DNA from: JAFAYN01 sp963733105
GTDB taxonomy: Bacteria > Gemmatimonadota > Gemmatimonadetes > Longimicrobiales > Longimicrobiaceae
Direction of reading: 5' to 3'
Assembly: GCA_963733105.1 (NCBI GenBank)
Contig: CAVTCB010000016.1
Location: 124,001 to 188,000, forward strand
DNA length: 64,000 nt
Shown one piece after another: positions 1 through 7,204 of this stretch. Made by a program: the position numbers and the translations under genes. Numbering within the stretch: the first letter of the stretch is position 1; each line of letters starts with the position of its first letter. The notes under the pieces were generated by a model that was not told the DNA's origin, did not search any database, and saw only the letters and a list, made by a program, of their open reading frames with translations.

Positions 1-579
1 CCCGGCCCAGGTGAGCCATGCCGTAGCTGAAGTGTCGCCACGACAGCGGGTTGCCGTCGGGCCGGGTCCAGGCGGGATACGCCGCCGCGAACTCGCACAG
101 CAGGTCTACGAAGTCCGTCGGCTGCGAGGGGCCGTCGTCGGCGACGGGTGCCGGACGCCGGACCTCATCCGGCACCCCGAGAAAAAACCGATCAGCTCGC
201 CGACCTCGAACTCGCTCGCGTTGCGGAAGGGGTTCGGGAGGAGCCGCCATACCAGGCGGCGCCACCCGGCCGGGCGCACCAGTGCGGGGAACAGCGCGAC
301 CGCTTCGTGCATGATGCGCTCGAGCTCGGCGAGCATCTCCGTCGAGTCCGGCTGGTCCTGGAGCCGGCGCACCCGCTCCTGCAGCCCCACCAGCGCCACA
401 CCGAAGACGAACGGGACGGGCGGCACCAGGTACGTTCGTCCCCGGAACTCCAGCGGGAGCGGACGGGAAAGGTCCTGCACGGGCCCCAGGTTCCTGGTCT
501 CCGGCTCGTTCGCGCGGACCTCCGCGGCCAGCGTCGCCTGGACCTGGTCCAGGCGATCTTCGGTGTGCGGCAGGATCAT
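1..579 (-). CDS. Tail assembly chaperone, extended -1 frameshift product (partial at window edge)
   Basis: This is the predicted long form of the 106-579 gene. At 187-181 the minus strand reads T TTT TTC in the zero frame (codons GGT TTT TTC, residues 131-133), the classic X XXY YYZ slippery heptamer. After a -1 shift the frame is open for 60 codons to base 1. It encodes a protein-like sequence ending near WRHFSYGMAHLGR, while the zero frame stops at 106. Tail chaperones of lambda-like siphophages (gpG/gpGT) make a short and a fused long form this way, and the gene lies just after the tail tube, where such genes sit. The shift is inferred; the site and the open frame are seen directly. Confidence 0.7.
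106..579 (-). CDS. Phage tail assembly chaperone, short form
   Basis: This 157-residue protein lacks a signal peptide and membrane segments. The ATG at 579 follows the tail tube stop by one base, so the two genes are translationally linked. Acidic helical sequence in the middle and a late GELIGFF motif at the slip site are consistent with a tail chaperone that coats the tape measure before tube assembly. The assignment rests on gene order (tail terminator, tail tube, chaperone) and on the slippery site, not on recognisable sequence identity. The last 24 residues, after the slip site, are Arg/Ser-rich and look like an out-of-frame tail, as expected if the fused form is the older reading. Confidence 0.65.
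   Translation of the reverse strand: MILPHTEDRLDQVQATLAAEVRANEPETRNLGPVQDLSRPLPLEFRGRTYLVPPVPFVFGVALVGLQERVRRLQDQPDSTEMLAELERIMHEAVALFPALVRPAGWRRLVWRLLPNPFRNASEFEVGELIGFFSGCRMRSGVRHPSPTTAPRSRRTS
181..187 (-). promoter_or_regulatory. Putative -1 ribosomal frameshift slippery site
   Basis: The minus strand reads T TTT TTC, phased exactly with the upstream reading frame. The following bases, CTCGGGGTGCCGGATGAGG, are GC-rich and could help pausing. It joins the 157-residue frame to the frame that is open to base 1. Confidence 0.65.
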
Positions 580-580
580 G

Positions 581-1201
581 TCAGATCACCAGTCCCGTGA
601 TCCCCTGCGCGACCGGGTCGCCGATCGTGTAGAGCTTGTGGCCCTCGGGGAGGCGCGCCTCGGTGCTGAACATGGCCTGGAAGGTGGTCTCCGCGATCAC
701 CTTCCCGCCGTCCGCGTGCTTGTAGTTCAGGCCGGGGCGGCTGAAGTGCCCCTTCCAGATCCAGACGGCCTGCTTGGGGGCGGCCGGGACCCACCCGCCC
801 GCCGTCCCGCCGGTGCCGCCGCTGGGGGGGGTGTAGGTGAGGCCGGAGGCGTTCATCTCCGCCTGCGGGATCACCACCAGCGCGGTGGTCACCACCTTCT
901 GCTGCGAGGTGAACCCGCCGCTCGACTTCTTGACCGGGCTCAGCGTCTCGAACAGGAGCGGGTCGCCGAGGATGAGCGGGATGGTGACGGTGATGTTCTC
1001 GCCGGTCAGCTTCCGCTCGTGCACGGCCGGGCCGGTGTACTCCGGGAACTTCAGGTCGTTGAATTCCTGGTTGAACGCCACCTTGATCTCGCCCTCCGTG
1101 AGGCCGAGCGGCTTCAGCCCGGCGGCGGTGAACGGATCGCCCACGAACACGTAGCCCTTGCCGATGGACCGGAAGGTGGACAGCAGGTCGGGGTGGTTCA
1201 T
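581..1201 (-). CDS. Phage tail tube (major tail) protein
   Basis: This 206-residue protein resembles the tail tube proteins of long-tailed phages. Its N-terminal part runs GEIKVAFNQEFND, then a segment containing PEYTGPAVHERKLTGEN, then a strand ending TVTIPLILGDP. A Gly/Pro-rich loop of about ten residues near residue 130 precedes a WKGHFSRPG segment. Tube proteins polymerise as hexameric rings around the tape measure. The ATG at 1201 has a good AAGGAG site 7 bases upstream. The gene lies between the tail terminator and the chaperone, the canonical siphophage order. It could instead belong to a tail-only bacteriocin particle. Confidence 0.75.
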   Translation of the reverse strand: MNHPDLLSTFRSIGKGYVFVGDPFTAAGLKPLGLTEGEIKVAFNQEFNDLKFPEYTGPAVHERKLTGENITVTIPLILGDPLLFETLSPVKKSSGGFTSQQKVVTTALVVIPQAEMNASGLTYTPPSGGTGGTAGGWVPAAPKQAVWIWKGHFSRPGLNYKHADGGKVIAETTFQAMFSTEARLPEGHKLYTIGDPVAQGITGLVI

Positions 1202-1265
1202 CTTCTTTCTCCTTGGAGATGGTTGCCCTTGCGGGCAGGGCGCGCCGCCGGATGCGGCGCGATGC

Positions 1266-1652
1266 TCAGCCTTCCTTCATCAGCGTGAAGCGGAACAGCA
1301 CCGTGCGGTGGGCCGTGCCCGCGGGCGCCTGGGGCACGTCCCAGGCGTCCACGTGCTCCATCCACATGGGGACGCCGCTCACCGTCTCGGGGAGGGTGCG
1401 GTCCAGGTTCTCGTGCAGCCGCTCCTCCACGGCCACCACCTCGGCCAGCGTCGGGGCGCGGACGTCCCAGCGGGTGAACACCACCTCGTCGTTCTCCCGG
1501 CGCCGGCTGCTGGTCACCTCGTAGGTGATCCCCGGGACCGGAGGCGTGTTCGCGTCCGCCCGGACGATGTGGTCGCCGCCGAGAGCGTCGATCAGCTCCG
1601 TGTCGGAGCGCAGCCGCTGCAACGCGGCTGCGAGGGCTTCGTCCCAGCGCAT
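1266..1652 (-). CDS. Phage tail terminator-like protein
   Basis: This 128-residue protein begins with a helical segment (MRWDEALAAALQRLRSD) and ends in strands including HRTVLFRFTLMKEG. The size, the fold pattern and the position directly before the tail tube match tail terminator or head-tail joining proteins of siphophages, which cap the growing tube. The sequence alone would not identify it, so the call leans on order. The ATG at 1652 has an AGGAG site upstream. No head, portal or capsid gene is found upstream, where one would normally expect it. Confidence 0.55.
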   Translation of the reverse strand: MRWDEALAAALQRLRSDTELIDALGGDHIVRADANTPPVPGITYEVTSSRRRENDEVVFTRWDVRAPTLAEVVAVEERLHENLDRTLPETVSGVPMWMEHVDAWDVPQAPAGTAHRTVLFRFTLMKEG

Positions 1653-1785
1653 GCGGGCTCCTGGTGTGTGGGTAAAAACGGGTGCGGGACCGGCGGACGG
1701 GCGACCTGTGCGCCGGTGTGCCAGGGGGGTGATTGCGCCGATCGGGCGCGCCGCCGGCCCCGCGTTCCTCGGATTCGGGGACGCG

Positions 1786-1900
1786 AAAAGGCCCCCGGCC
1801 CGGACGCTGTGCCGGACTGGGGGCCTTTACCGGCCCGTGTCGAGAGTGTATTTTCGGTATGTCTTCGGTAAAGCTAACTACCGCTCCGCGTGCCTGTCAA
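1786..1900 (-). promoter_or_regulatory. Promoter plus hairpin unit U1, before the tail genes
   Basis: A minus-strand promoter reads TTGACA (1900-1895), 17 bases, TTAGCT (1877-1872). About 45 bases later comes a perfect 10-bp stem, 1787-1796 with 1819-1828, followed by TTTT. The loop contains CCGGCACAGCGTCCGG. The same loop core recurs in the units at 3365 and 6751. The hairpin with its T-run looks like an intrinsic terminator placed before the tail genes, so readthrough control is possible. Confidence 0.6.
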
Positions 1901-1921
1901 ATGTGTTGTGCGCTATCCGCT

Positions 1922-2164
1922 TCATTCGTCCGCCAGGCACTCCGCGGAGGTCAGGTCGTAGATGGCGCCGCACCCCCGCCGCTGGCACTGGTACGTCCCC
2001 AGCCGGGTTCCCTGCGCGTGGCTCTGGAGGACCCCCGCCGCGGACGCCGTCAGGCGCAGGGCCGGGCGCGACCCGCACCGCGGGCAGCTCACCGCCAGCC
2101 GCAGGAGGCGGCCGCCGCGGGACTCCTCGCCTCCCTGCCCGGAAGATGTCTCGACTTCGCTCAA
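1922..2164 (-). CDS. Ogr/Delta-like zinc-finger late-gene activator, copy 1
   Basis: This 80-residue protein has one Zn-finger with C27-x2-C30 and C60-x4-C65. The stretch GTYQCQRRGCGAIYDL closely follows the C-terminal half of the phage P2 Ogr/Delta finger (YHQCQNxxCSATF). Ogr proteins activate late phage promoters through RNA polymerase alpha. The start is TTG at 2164, chosen for a GGAGGAG site six bases upstream and because no ATG exists. It is the first gene leftward from the immunity region and precedes the tail module, the expected position for a late activator. A paralogue with identical finger spacing lies at 7205-7534. Confidence 0.7.
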   Translation of the reverse strand: MSEVETSSGQGGEESRGGRLLRLAVSCPRCGSRPALRLTASAAGVLQSHAQGTRLGTYQCQRRGCGAIYDLTSAECLADE

Positions 2165-2269
2165 CCGCTCCTCCCCGTTCCGTGTCGCCGTTCGTGATGA
2201 GGTCCTTGCGCCCCGTGGACCCGCCGACTATCCTGCTTAACAGTAATCACAGGATGAAGGGCCGGCGTG

Positions 2270-2312
2270 CTTGTCTGAGAACAAGTTTAACCCGGCCGTC
2301 CGGCACTGTCAA
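2270..2312 (-). promoter_or_regulatory. Leftward promoter with overlapping palindromic operator
   Basis: On the minus strand TTGACA (2312-2307) and TAAACT (2289-2284) are 17 bases apart, pointing at the Ogr-like gene. The palindrome CTTGT-ctgaga-ACAAG at 2270-2285 overlaps the -10 end. It is a plausible operator for the divergent XRE repressor encoded from 2342. Confidence 0.55.
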
Positions 2313-2341
2313 GAACGTGAAAACATCTGGAGGTAAATGTA

Positions 2342-2788
2342 ATGAACGTTGAAGCGGAGCGGAGAGCGATCGGGCACCGGCTGCGGCGGGTGCGGGAGAA
2401 GCTGGGGTGGGACCGCAACGAGCTGGCCGAGCGGCTGGCCATCCACCCGGGCTCCATCGCGCGCTGGGAGACCGGCGGGTCGGTCCCGCACCGCTACCAC
2501 CTGGATCGGATCGCCGAGTGGGGGGACGTGGACCCCGAGTGGCTCCTCAGCGGGGAGTCGCCCGGCGCCCCCGAAGAGGCCGACGCGGCGCCGGAGCAGG
2601 AGACCGAGGACCTGTTCAGCTCGCTGGACGCGGTCGCGCGCTTCCTGGGGGGGATCGGCCCCGCGGGGCAGGAGCGGCTGCGCAAGCTGGACGCCCTGGA
2701 AGGGCTCCGGCGGATGCTCACGGCCAAGGGACGCCTCCCGGACTGGTGGTACCAGCTCCGCGATCGCGTGGAAAGCGATGAGCTCTAG
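2342..2788 (+). CDS. XRE-family (Cro/CI-like) repressor
   Basis: This 148-residue protein has an N-terminal helix-turn-helix at residues 8-55. It contains GHRLRRVREKLGWDRNELAE, then HPGSIARWETG for the recognition helix, and a WLLSGESP end typical of XRE domains. The C-terminal part is acidic and then helical, with no LexA/CI peptidase residues visible, so release from repression probably depends on the neighbouring ImmA-type protease. The gene starts after GGAGGTAA and overlaps the next by 11 bases, indicating co-translation. It is divergent from the Ogr-like and tail genes, the usual arrangement for a prophage immunity repressor. Confidence 0.8.
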   Translation: MNVEAERRAIGHRLRRVREKLGWDRNELAERLAIHPGSIARWETGGSVPHRYHLDRIAEWGDVDPEWLLSGESPGAPEEADAAPEQETEDLFSSLDAVARFLGGIGPAGQERLRKLDALEGLRRMLTAKGRLPDWWYQLRDRVESDEL

Positions 2789-3329
2789 CGCCGACGAGGA
2801 GCTCGTCCTCGCCGCGGCGGCCCGGCTGGTCGACGCCGCCCGGGGGGTGGTGGAGGACTACGCCGGGCCCTACGCCCCGCTGCGCACCGACCAGGTGTCC
2901 GCCCTGCTGCGCGGCCTGGGGTGCCACGTGGAGATCTTCGCCTTCCTCTCGGACACGGTGGCGATGGCGCTCCCGCGCTGCGCCGAGGTGTACCCCGTGC
3001 TGGTGAACCGGAACGCGGAGCGGACCGACCGCCTGTTCGCCTTCCGCCACGAGATCGCGCACGTCCTCGCGGGCGACGTGGAGGGCGCGGTGTTCCTGGC
3101 CGACGAGGGGTACATGGCGCTCCCCGAGCGCATCGCCGACCTGTTCGCGCTGGCCGACCTGGTCCCCGGGTGGTGGATCGCCGACGTGCGGAAGGGGCAG
3201 ACGCCCTGGCGCCGCGTGCGGGCGGAGATCACCCTGGCCGTCGCCGAGTACGCCGAGAGCTGGACCGGGGAGCGGCTGGAGGACCGCGTGGAGCTGCGCC
3301 TGAAGCTGTTCCGCGACCGGGGGCTTTAG
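2778..3329 (+). CDS. ImmA/IrrE-type metalloprotease (anti-repressor)
   Basis: This 183-residue protein carries the HExxH motif at residues 91-95 (RHEIAHVLAGD), followed by the ALPERIADLFAL helix of the ImmA/IrrE (DUF955) family. ImmA proteases cleave or destabilise XRE repressors to induce mobile elements such as ICEBs1, and related prophages use the same pair. The start codon ATG at 2778 lies inside the repressor gene and the frames overlap by 11 bases, so the two are made together. Together they form a compact immunity switch for the element. The substrate is inferred from the pairing. Confidence 0.8.
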   Translation: MSSSADEELVLAAAARLVDAARGVVEDYAGPYAPLRTDQVSALLRGLGCHVEIFAFLSDTVAMALPRCAEVYPVLVNRNAERTDRLFAFRHEIAHVLAGDVEGAVFLADEGYMALPERIADLFALADLVPGWWIADVRKGQTPWRRVRAEITLAVAEYAESWTGERLEDRVELRLKLFRDRGL

Positions 3330-3364
3330 CGCGCCCGCCGGGGCGTTCACTTCGCGCCTTCCCC

Positions 3365-3550
3365 TTGACAGGGCGGTCCCGACGGGTTTATCCTGTTCCA
3401 CAGACGGATGGGAAGCGGCTCGCCACAGGGCCCCGACGATCGGCACAGCGCCGGTCCGCGGGGCCTTTTTGCGTCCCCCTCTCCCGAAACCCCCTGAACC
3501 CGGGCTCCATCCGAGGCCCCGCCGGCACAGCGCCCGGCCGGGGCCTCTTC
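3365..3550 (+). promoter_or_regulatory. Promoter plus double hairpin unit U2, before the haloperoxidase
   Basis: TTGACA (3365-3370) is followed 18 bases on by TATCCT (3389-3394). Two hairpins follow. The first, 3429-3470, has GGCCCCG pairing with CGGGGCC and ends in TTTTT. The second, 3513-3550, has GAGGCCCCG pairing with CGGGGCCTC. Both loops contain CGGCACAGCGCC. Intergenic 3330-3687 holds nothing else visible apart from the AGGAGG site at 3676. Confidence 0.6.
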
Positions 3551-3687
3551 GCGTCCGCGGAGGTCCCTCCCGAAAGGACGGCGTCCGGCCCCACGGCCGG
3601 AGCGCGCGCAGCGCCGCCGTCGCCAGTGCACGGAAGGCCCGCCCCACCCCCGGGGCAGCCACCCCATTCACGGCCAGGAGGTTTCCC

Positions 3688-5679
3688 ATGCCGACCGGTG
3701 ACTACCACAACCAGTGCACCCCGTCCACGCCCCCGGACCCGTACCGGAGGGACAACGCCCGGAGCAAGCGCGTGCAGGCCGCCGACATCGCCTACAACCG
3801 CGCCCACCCCTGCCACCTCAACAACTGCGAGGAGAACGACTATCCCTACGTCGCCAGCTACTCCAAGGGGCTCGCGCACGACGGGATCGGCGACGTGCTC
3901 CCCGCCTCGTACCAGTCGCTGCTGAGCGCGGCCCAGCAGCGCACCCCCGCCGCCTTCGAGGCCATCCAGCTGGGCCCCGGCGGGATGAAGCTCGTCAACC
4001 CGCAGGCCGGGCTCGCCTTCGACCTGGAGGGCGCCGACACCCACGCCGTCACCATGCCCCCGGCGCCGCGCATCGACAGCGCGCAGAGCTCGTCCGAGAT
4101 GGGCGAGCTGTACTGGATGGCGCTGGCGCGCGACGTCCACTTCAACGACTACGGCTGGCACCCCGTGGTCCAGCAGGCCATCCAGTCGCTGAACACCGAG
4201 TTCTCCGACTACCGGCCGCGGGCGCTCTACGGCTCCATCTCCCCGCAGACCGTCTTCCGCGGGATCTTCCCGGGGGAGGCCGTGGGTCCGTACATCTCGC
4301 AGTTCCTGCTCAAGGGGACCAGCGATCCCGGCGCCATCCCCGGCCAGGGGCGCAGCGCCGCGGACGGCTTCATCCGCTACGGCGCCCTCAAGATCGACCA
4401 GCGGCGGCAGACCGTGGTGCCGGGGGTGGACTACCTCACGGACTTCTACTGGTGGCTGATGGTGCAGGACGGCGCCGACAAGCGGGGGATGGACCAGTTC
4501 GACATGAACGCCCGGCGCTTCATCCGCAACCTGCGCGACCTGGGGAACTTCGTGCACTTCGACCAGGTGGGCGACGCGTTCTACAACGCCGCCTGGATCC
4601 TGATCCAGGAGCCCACCGGGAACCAGCTGAACAGCGGGGCCCGGCCCAACGTGGACCGCGAGTTCCCGTGGGACCAGATGAACCCGTACAACGCCTACGC
4701 CAAGCAGGCGCCCTTCGCCACCTTCGGCGACACGCACCTGCTGACCACCGTGTGGGAGGTGGTGGCGCGGGCGCTCCGGGCGGTGTGGTTCCAGAAGTGG
4801 TTCGTGCACCGCAGGCTCCGCCCCGAGGAGCTCGGGGGGCGCATCGACAACCACCTGTACGGGCGGCGCAGCTACCCCATCAACGCGGAGATCCTGAACT
4901 CCCTGCGCTACGGGCTGCTCAGCCAGCACTTCCCGCACCGGCAGGGGTCGTACCTCCTCCCGCAGGCCTTCCCGGAGGGGGCGCCCCTGCACCCCTCCTA
5001 CGGGTCGGGGCACGCCACCGCCGCCGGCGCCTGCGCCACCATCCTCAAGGCGTTCTTCAACGAGGACATCCCTATCGAGAACCCGCTGGTGGCGAGCGCC
5101 GACGGCCTCTCGCTGGTGCCGTACGGCGGGGGAGACGCCGGGAGCATGACCGTGGGGAGCGAGCTGAACAAGCTGGCCGCCAACATCGCCATCGGCCGCA
5201 ACGCCGCGGGGGTGCACTGGCAGACCGACTACTCCGAGGCGCTGCTGCTGGGCGAGCAGGTCGCCATCCGCATCCTCCAGGAGCAGAGCATCCTGTTCAA
5301 CGAGGGCGGCGGGTTCATGCTCACCCGCTTCGACGGGCAGTGCATCAAGATCTGGGACGGGCACGTGGACTACTGCTACGGCGGGTCCACCGAGCCGGCC
5401 ACCACGGCCCCGTACTGCGAGGAGGGCCCCACCGGCCGCGACGACTACACCGAGACCAACCCGTCGGAGAACGATCCCTCGGAGAACTACCCGTCGGAGA
5501 ACGATCCCTCGGAGAACTACCCGTCGGAGACCGACCCGTACGGCTACTACAGGTACGAGGACCAGACCTACGCGGCCCAGTACGCCGAGATCCAGCCCTA
5601 CGAGGCCACGATCGAGGGGGACACCCCGGCGCAGACGGGCGACGCGCCGGCCGAGCAGGGCGACGCTCCGGCGCAGTGA
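3688..5679 (+). CDS. Vanadium-dependent haloperoxidase (PAP2 superfamily) with acidic Ser/Thr repeat tail
   Basis: This is a 663-residue cytoplasmic-looking protein with no signal peptide. Vanadate-site motifs are in order: K370 and R378-P in KWFVHRRLRP, H442 in PSYGSGHATAAG, and R504 and H510 in GRNAAGVHWQTD. Such enzymes use H2O2 to oxidise halides and so halogenate or oxidise substrates. After about residue 575 comes a low-complexity tail. It includes PSEND/PSENY units at residues 592-616, encoded by two identical 30-bp DNA repeats (5461-5520), and then a TPAQTGDAPAEQGD end. The tail resembles the repeated Ser/Thr plus Glu/Asp cores modified by graspetide ligases, and such a ligase follows 64 bases downstream. 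That link is inference. Confidence 0.85.
   Translation: MPTGDYHNQCTPSTPPDPYRRDNARSKRVQAADIAYNRAHPCHLNNCEENDYPYVASYSKGLAHDGIGDVLPASYQSLLSAAQQRTPAAFEAIQLGPGGMKLVNPQAGLAFDLEGADTHAVTMPPAPRIDSAQSSSEMGELYWMALARDVHFNDYGWHPVVQQAIQSLNTEFSDYRPRALYGSISPQTVFRGIFPGEAVGPYISQFLLKGTSDPGAIPGQGRSAADGFIRYGALKIDQRRQTVVPGVDYLTDFYWWLMVQDGADKRGMDQFDMNARRFIRNLRDLGNFVHFDQVGDAFYNAAWILIQEPTGNQLNSGARPNVDREFPWDQMNPYNAYAKQAPFATFGDTHLLTTVWEVVARALRAVWFQKWFVHRRLRPEELGGRIDNHLYGRRSYPINAEILNSLRYGLLSQHFPHRQGSYLLPQAFPEGAPLHPSYGSGHATAAGACATILKAFFNEDIPIENPLVASADGLSLVPYGGGDAGSMTVGSELNKLAANIAIGRNAAGVHWQTDYSEALLLGEQVAIRILQEQSILFNEGGGFMLTRFDGQCIKIWDGHVDYCYGGSTEPATTAPYCEEGPTGRDDYTETNPSENDPSENYPSENDPSENYPSETDPYGYYRYEDQTYAAQYAEIQPYEATIEGDTPAQTGDAPAEQGDAPAQ
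5461..5520 (+). repeat. Two perfect 30-bp tandem repeats within the haloperoxidase gene
   Basis: Positions 5461-5490 and 5491-5520 are identical. A partial third unit begins at 5521. Each unit encodes PSENDPSENY, itself two five-residue subrepeats. Tract length could vary by slippage. Confidence 0.95.
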
Positions 5680-5743
5680 CGGACGCGGCCGTCCCGGCAC
5701 CCGCCGGGACGGCCATCCCTCGACACGCTCCACCGACAATCCC

Positions 5744-6754
5744 ATGTCTACAACGACGAACGAGATCCCGCCGCAGGCGGCGGGAGAGCCCCTGGTCCTG
5801 GTGGCCGGGGGCGAGACCGACCCGAACCTGGTGTCCCTCCTGCGCAGGCTGTCGCAGCGGGGCGTCCGCACCTTCGCCCTCCAGGCCGGCCCCGACAACC
5901 ACCCCGTCGCCACCTGGGACCTGCAGCGCGACACCCTGGTGGTGGACGGGGTGGAGATCCGTCCCACGGGCGCCTTCCTCCGCTACGACGCCTTCTCCGG
6001 CAGGCAGGACGGGCACCCGGACGCGAGCCGGCGCGCCGACGCCTGGTTCGCGGCCACCCTGGGGTGGCTCAAGGCGCACGGCGAGGTGCGCCGCCCCAAC
6101 GCCCGGATGCGCGACTCCAACAAGCTGCACGCCCTGCACGTGGCGCGCGCGGTGGGGCTGGAGGTCCCCGACACGCTGGTCACCAACGACCTGCGGATGC
6201 TCCGCTCCCTCGCCGCCGAGCGGGCCCTGGTCGCCAAGCCGGTGCAGGGCGGCGACTACTGCCGGGAGATCGGCGAGATGCTGGGCCGCGAGCGGGAGAC
6301 CGGCCCCGGTACCCCGCCCGCCATCGTCCAGCCCCGGCTGGAGCAGCCCGAAGTGCGCATCTACAAGGTCGGGCAGCGCTTCCTGGCCTTCTCCATGGTG
6401 TCCGACCTGCTGGACTACCGCTCCGCGCCCACCTGCACCGTGGTGCCGCTCCCGCTGGAGAAGGTGCCGGCGGAGCTCCTGGACGGGCTGGGGAAGCTGA
6501 TGGACCGCTTCGACATGGACTTCGGCGCCGCCGACTTCAAGACCGACCCGGCGACCGGGCGCCTCCTCTTCCTGGAGATCAACAACTCGCCGATGTTCGC
6601 CATGTTCGACCGGGTGGGCGGCGGCGCGGTGTCCGACGCCATGATCGACTTCCTGCTCGGGTGGGACACCGGGCGGCGAACGGAGGCGGTGCGCATCCGG
6701 GCCGCCGCCGGCGGATGCGTGGAGTGCGGAAAGGCAGCAGGGATTGGCGCTTGA
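5744..6754 (+). CDS. ATP-grasp ligase, MvdD/graspetide-synthetase-like
   Basis: This 336-residue protein is organised like the ribosomal-peptide ATP-grasp ligases (MvdC/MvdD, RimK relatives). An N-terminal pre-grasp domain runs to about residue 105. Then come NKLHALHVARAVGLEVPDTL, the nucleotide lysine K165 in ALVAKPVQGG, a QPRLEQPEVRIYKVG strand, and the Mg-binding end with D264 and the E278-N280 group in FLEINNSP. Graspetide ligases join Ser/Thr or Lys side chains to Asp/Glu. No separate short precursor gene is evident nearby. The acidic repeat tail of the upstream haloperoxidase is the best candidate substrate. A glutathione or amino-acid ligase role remains possible. Confidence 0.75.
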   Translation: MSTTTNEIPPQAAGEPLVLVAGGETDPNLVSLLRRLSQRGVRTFALQAGPDNHPVATWDLQRDTLVVDGVEIRPTGAFLRYDAFSGRQDGHPDASRRADAWFAATLGWLKAHGEVRRPNARMRDSNKLHALHVARAVGLEVPDTLVTNDLRMLRSLAAERALVAKPVQGGDYCREIGEMLGRERETGPGTPPAIVQPRLEQPEVRIYKVGQRFLAFSMVSDLLDYRSAPTCTVVPLPLEKVPAELLDGLGKLMDRFDMDFGAADFKTDPATGRLLFLEINNSPMFAMFDRVGGGAVSDAMIDFLLGWDTGRRTEAVRIRAAAGGCVECGKAAGIGA

Positions 6755-6954
6755 CAGTCGCGGTAAACGTTTGTATAATCCGGGTGAACAAAAACCTGAC
6801 AGAGGCCCCCTCAGGAGCCCCCCGGATCGGCAGAGCGCTCGGTTCGCGGGGCTTTTTGTCCCCGGGAGCGCCGCCGGAGACAGGAAGACACGGACACAGC
6901 TCGAACCCGGCCTGCAAGGCCCTCCCGGCACAGCGCCCGGGCGGGCCTTGTTTC
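6751..6954 (+). promoter_or_regulatory. Consensus sigma-70 promoter plus double hairpin unit U3
   Basis: TTGACA (6751-6756) and TATAAT (6774-6779) are separated by 17 bases, a perfect consensus. Hairpins follow at 6816-6857 (AGCCCC with GGGGCT, then TTTTT) and 6915-6954 (CAAGGCCC with GGGCCTTG). Their loops carry CGGCAGAGCG and CGGCACAGCGCCCGG. The next gene starts only at 7205, so the leader is about 420 bases. I see no other feature in 6955-7204. Confidence 0.7.
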
Positions 6955-7204
6955 ATTTTGTGGGCGAGGGGTGGGCTCCGGTGGGGACGGTCGGCACCCG
7001 GCCTGGGAACGGGTGTTCAGGACGGCCGGGGGGTAAGCGCAGGCTGGAGTACATTTTAGGACAGGGATTCGCGAAGTGCTTGTGCGGGCGCGGCTTGTGA
7101 AATGGAAACGTCGGGTCAGGGAGGTCCTTCCATCGTTCCGCGCCCGCCATCCGTCCCGGCGGCCGCACAACCGAAAAGGAAACACCAGAGCAGGAGCAAT
7201 CCCC

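Noticed and set aside
5461..5540. CRISPR-like short tandem repeats
   Set aside because: The units are in-frame coding repeats of five codons with no spacers, within the haloperoxidase tail.
3388..5967. Long open frame on the minus strand opposite the haloperoxidase gene
   Set aside because: It is a shadow caused by high GC; the sequence is low-complexity Arg/Val/Gly, and the plus-strand gene has complete enzyme motifs and a ribosome site.
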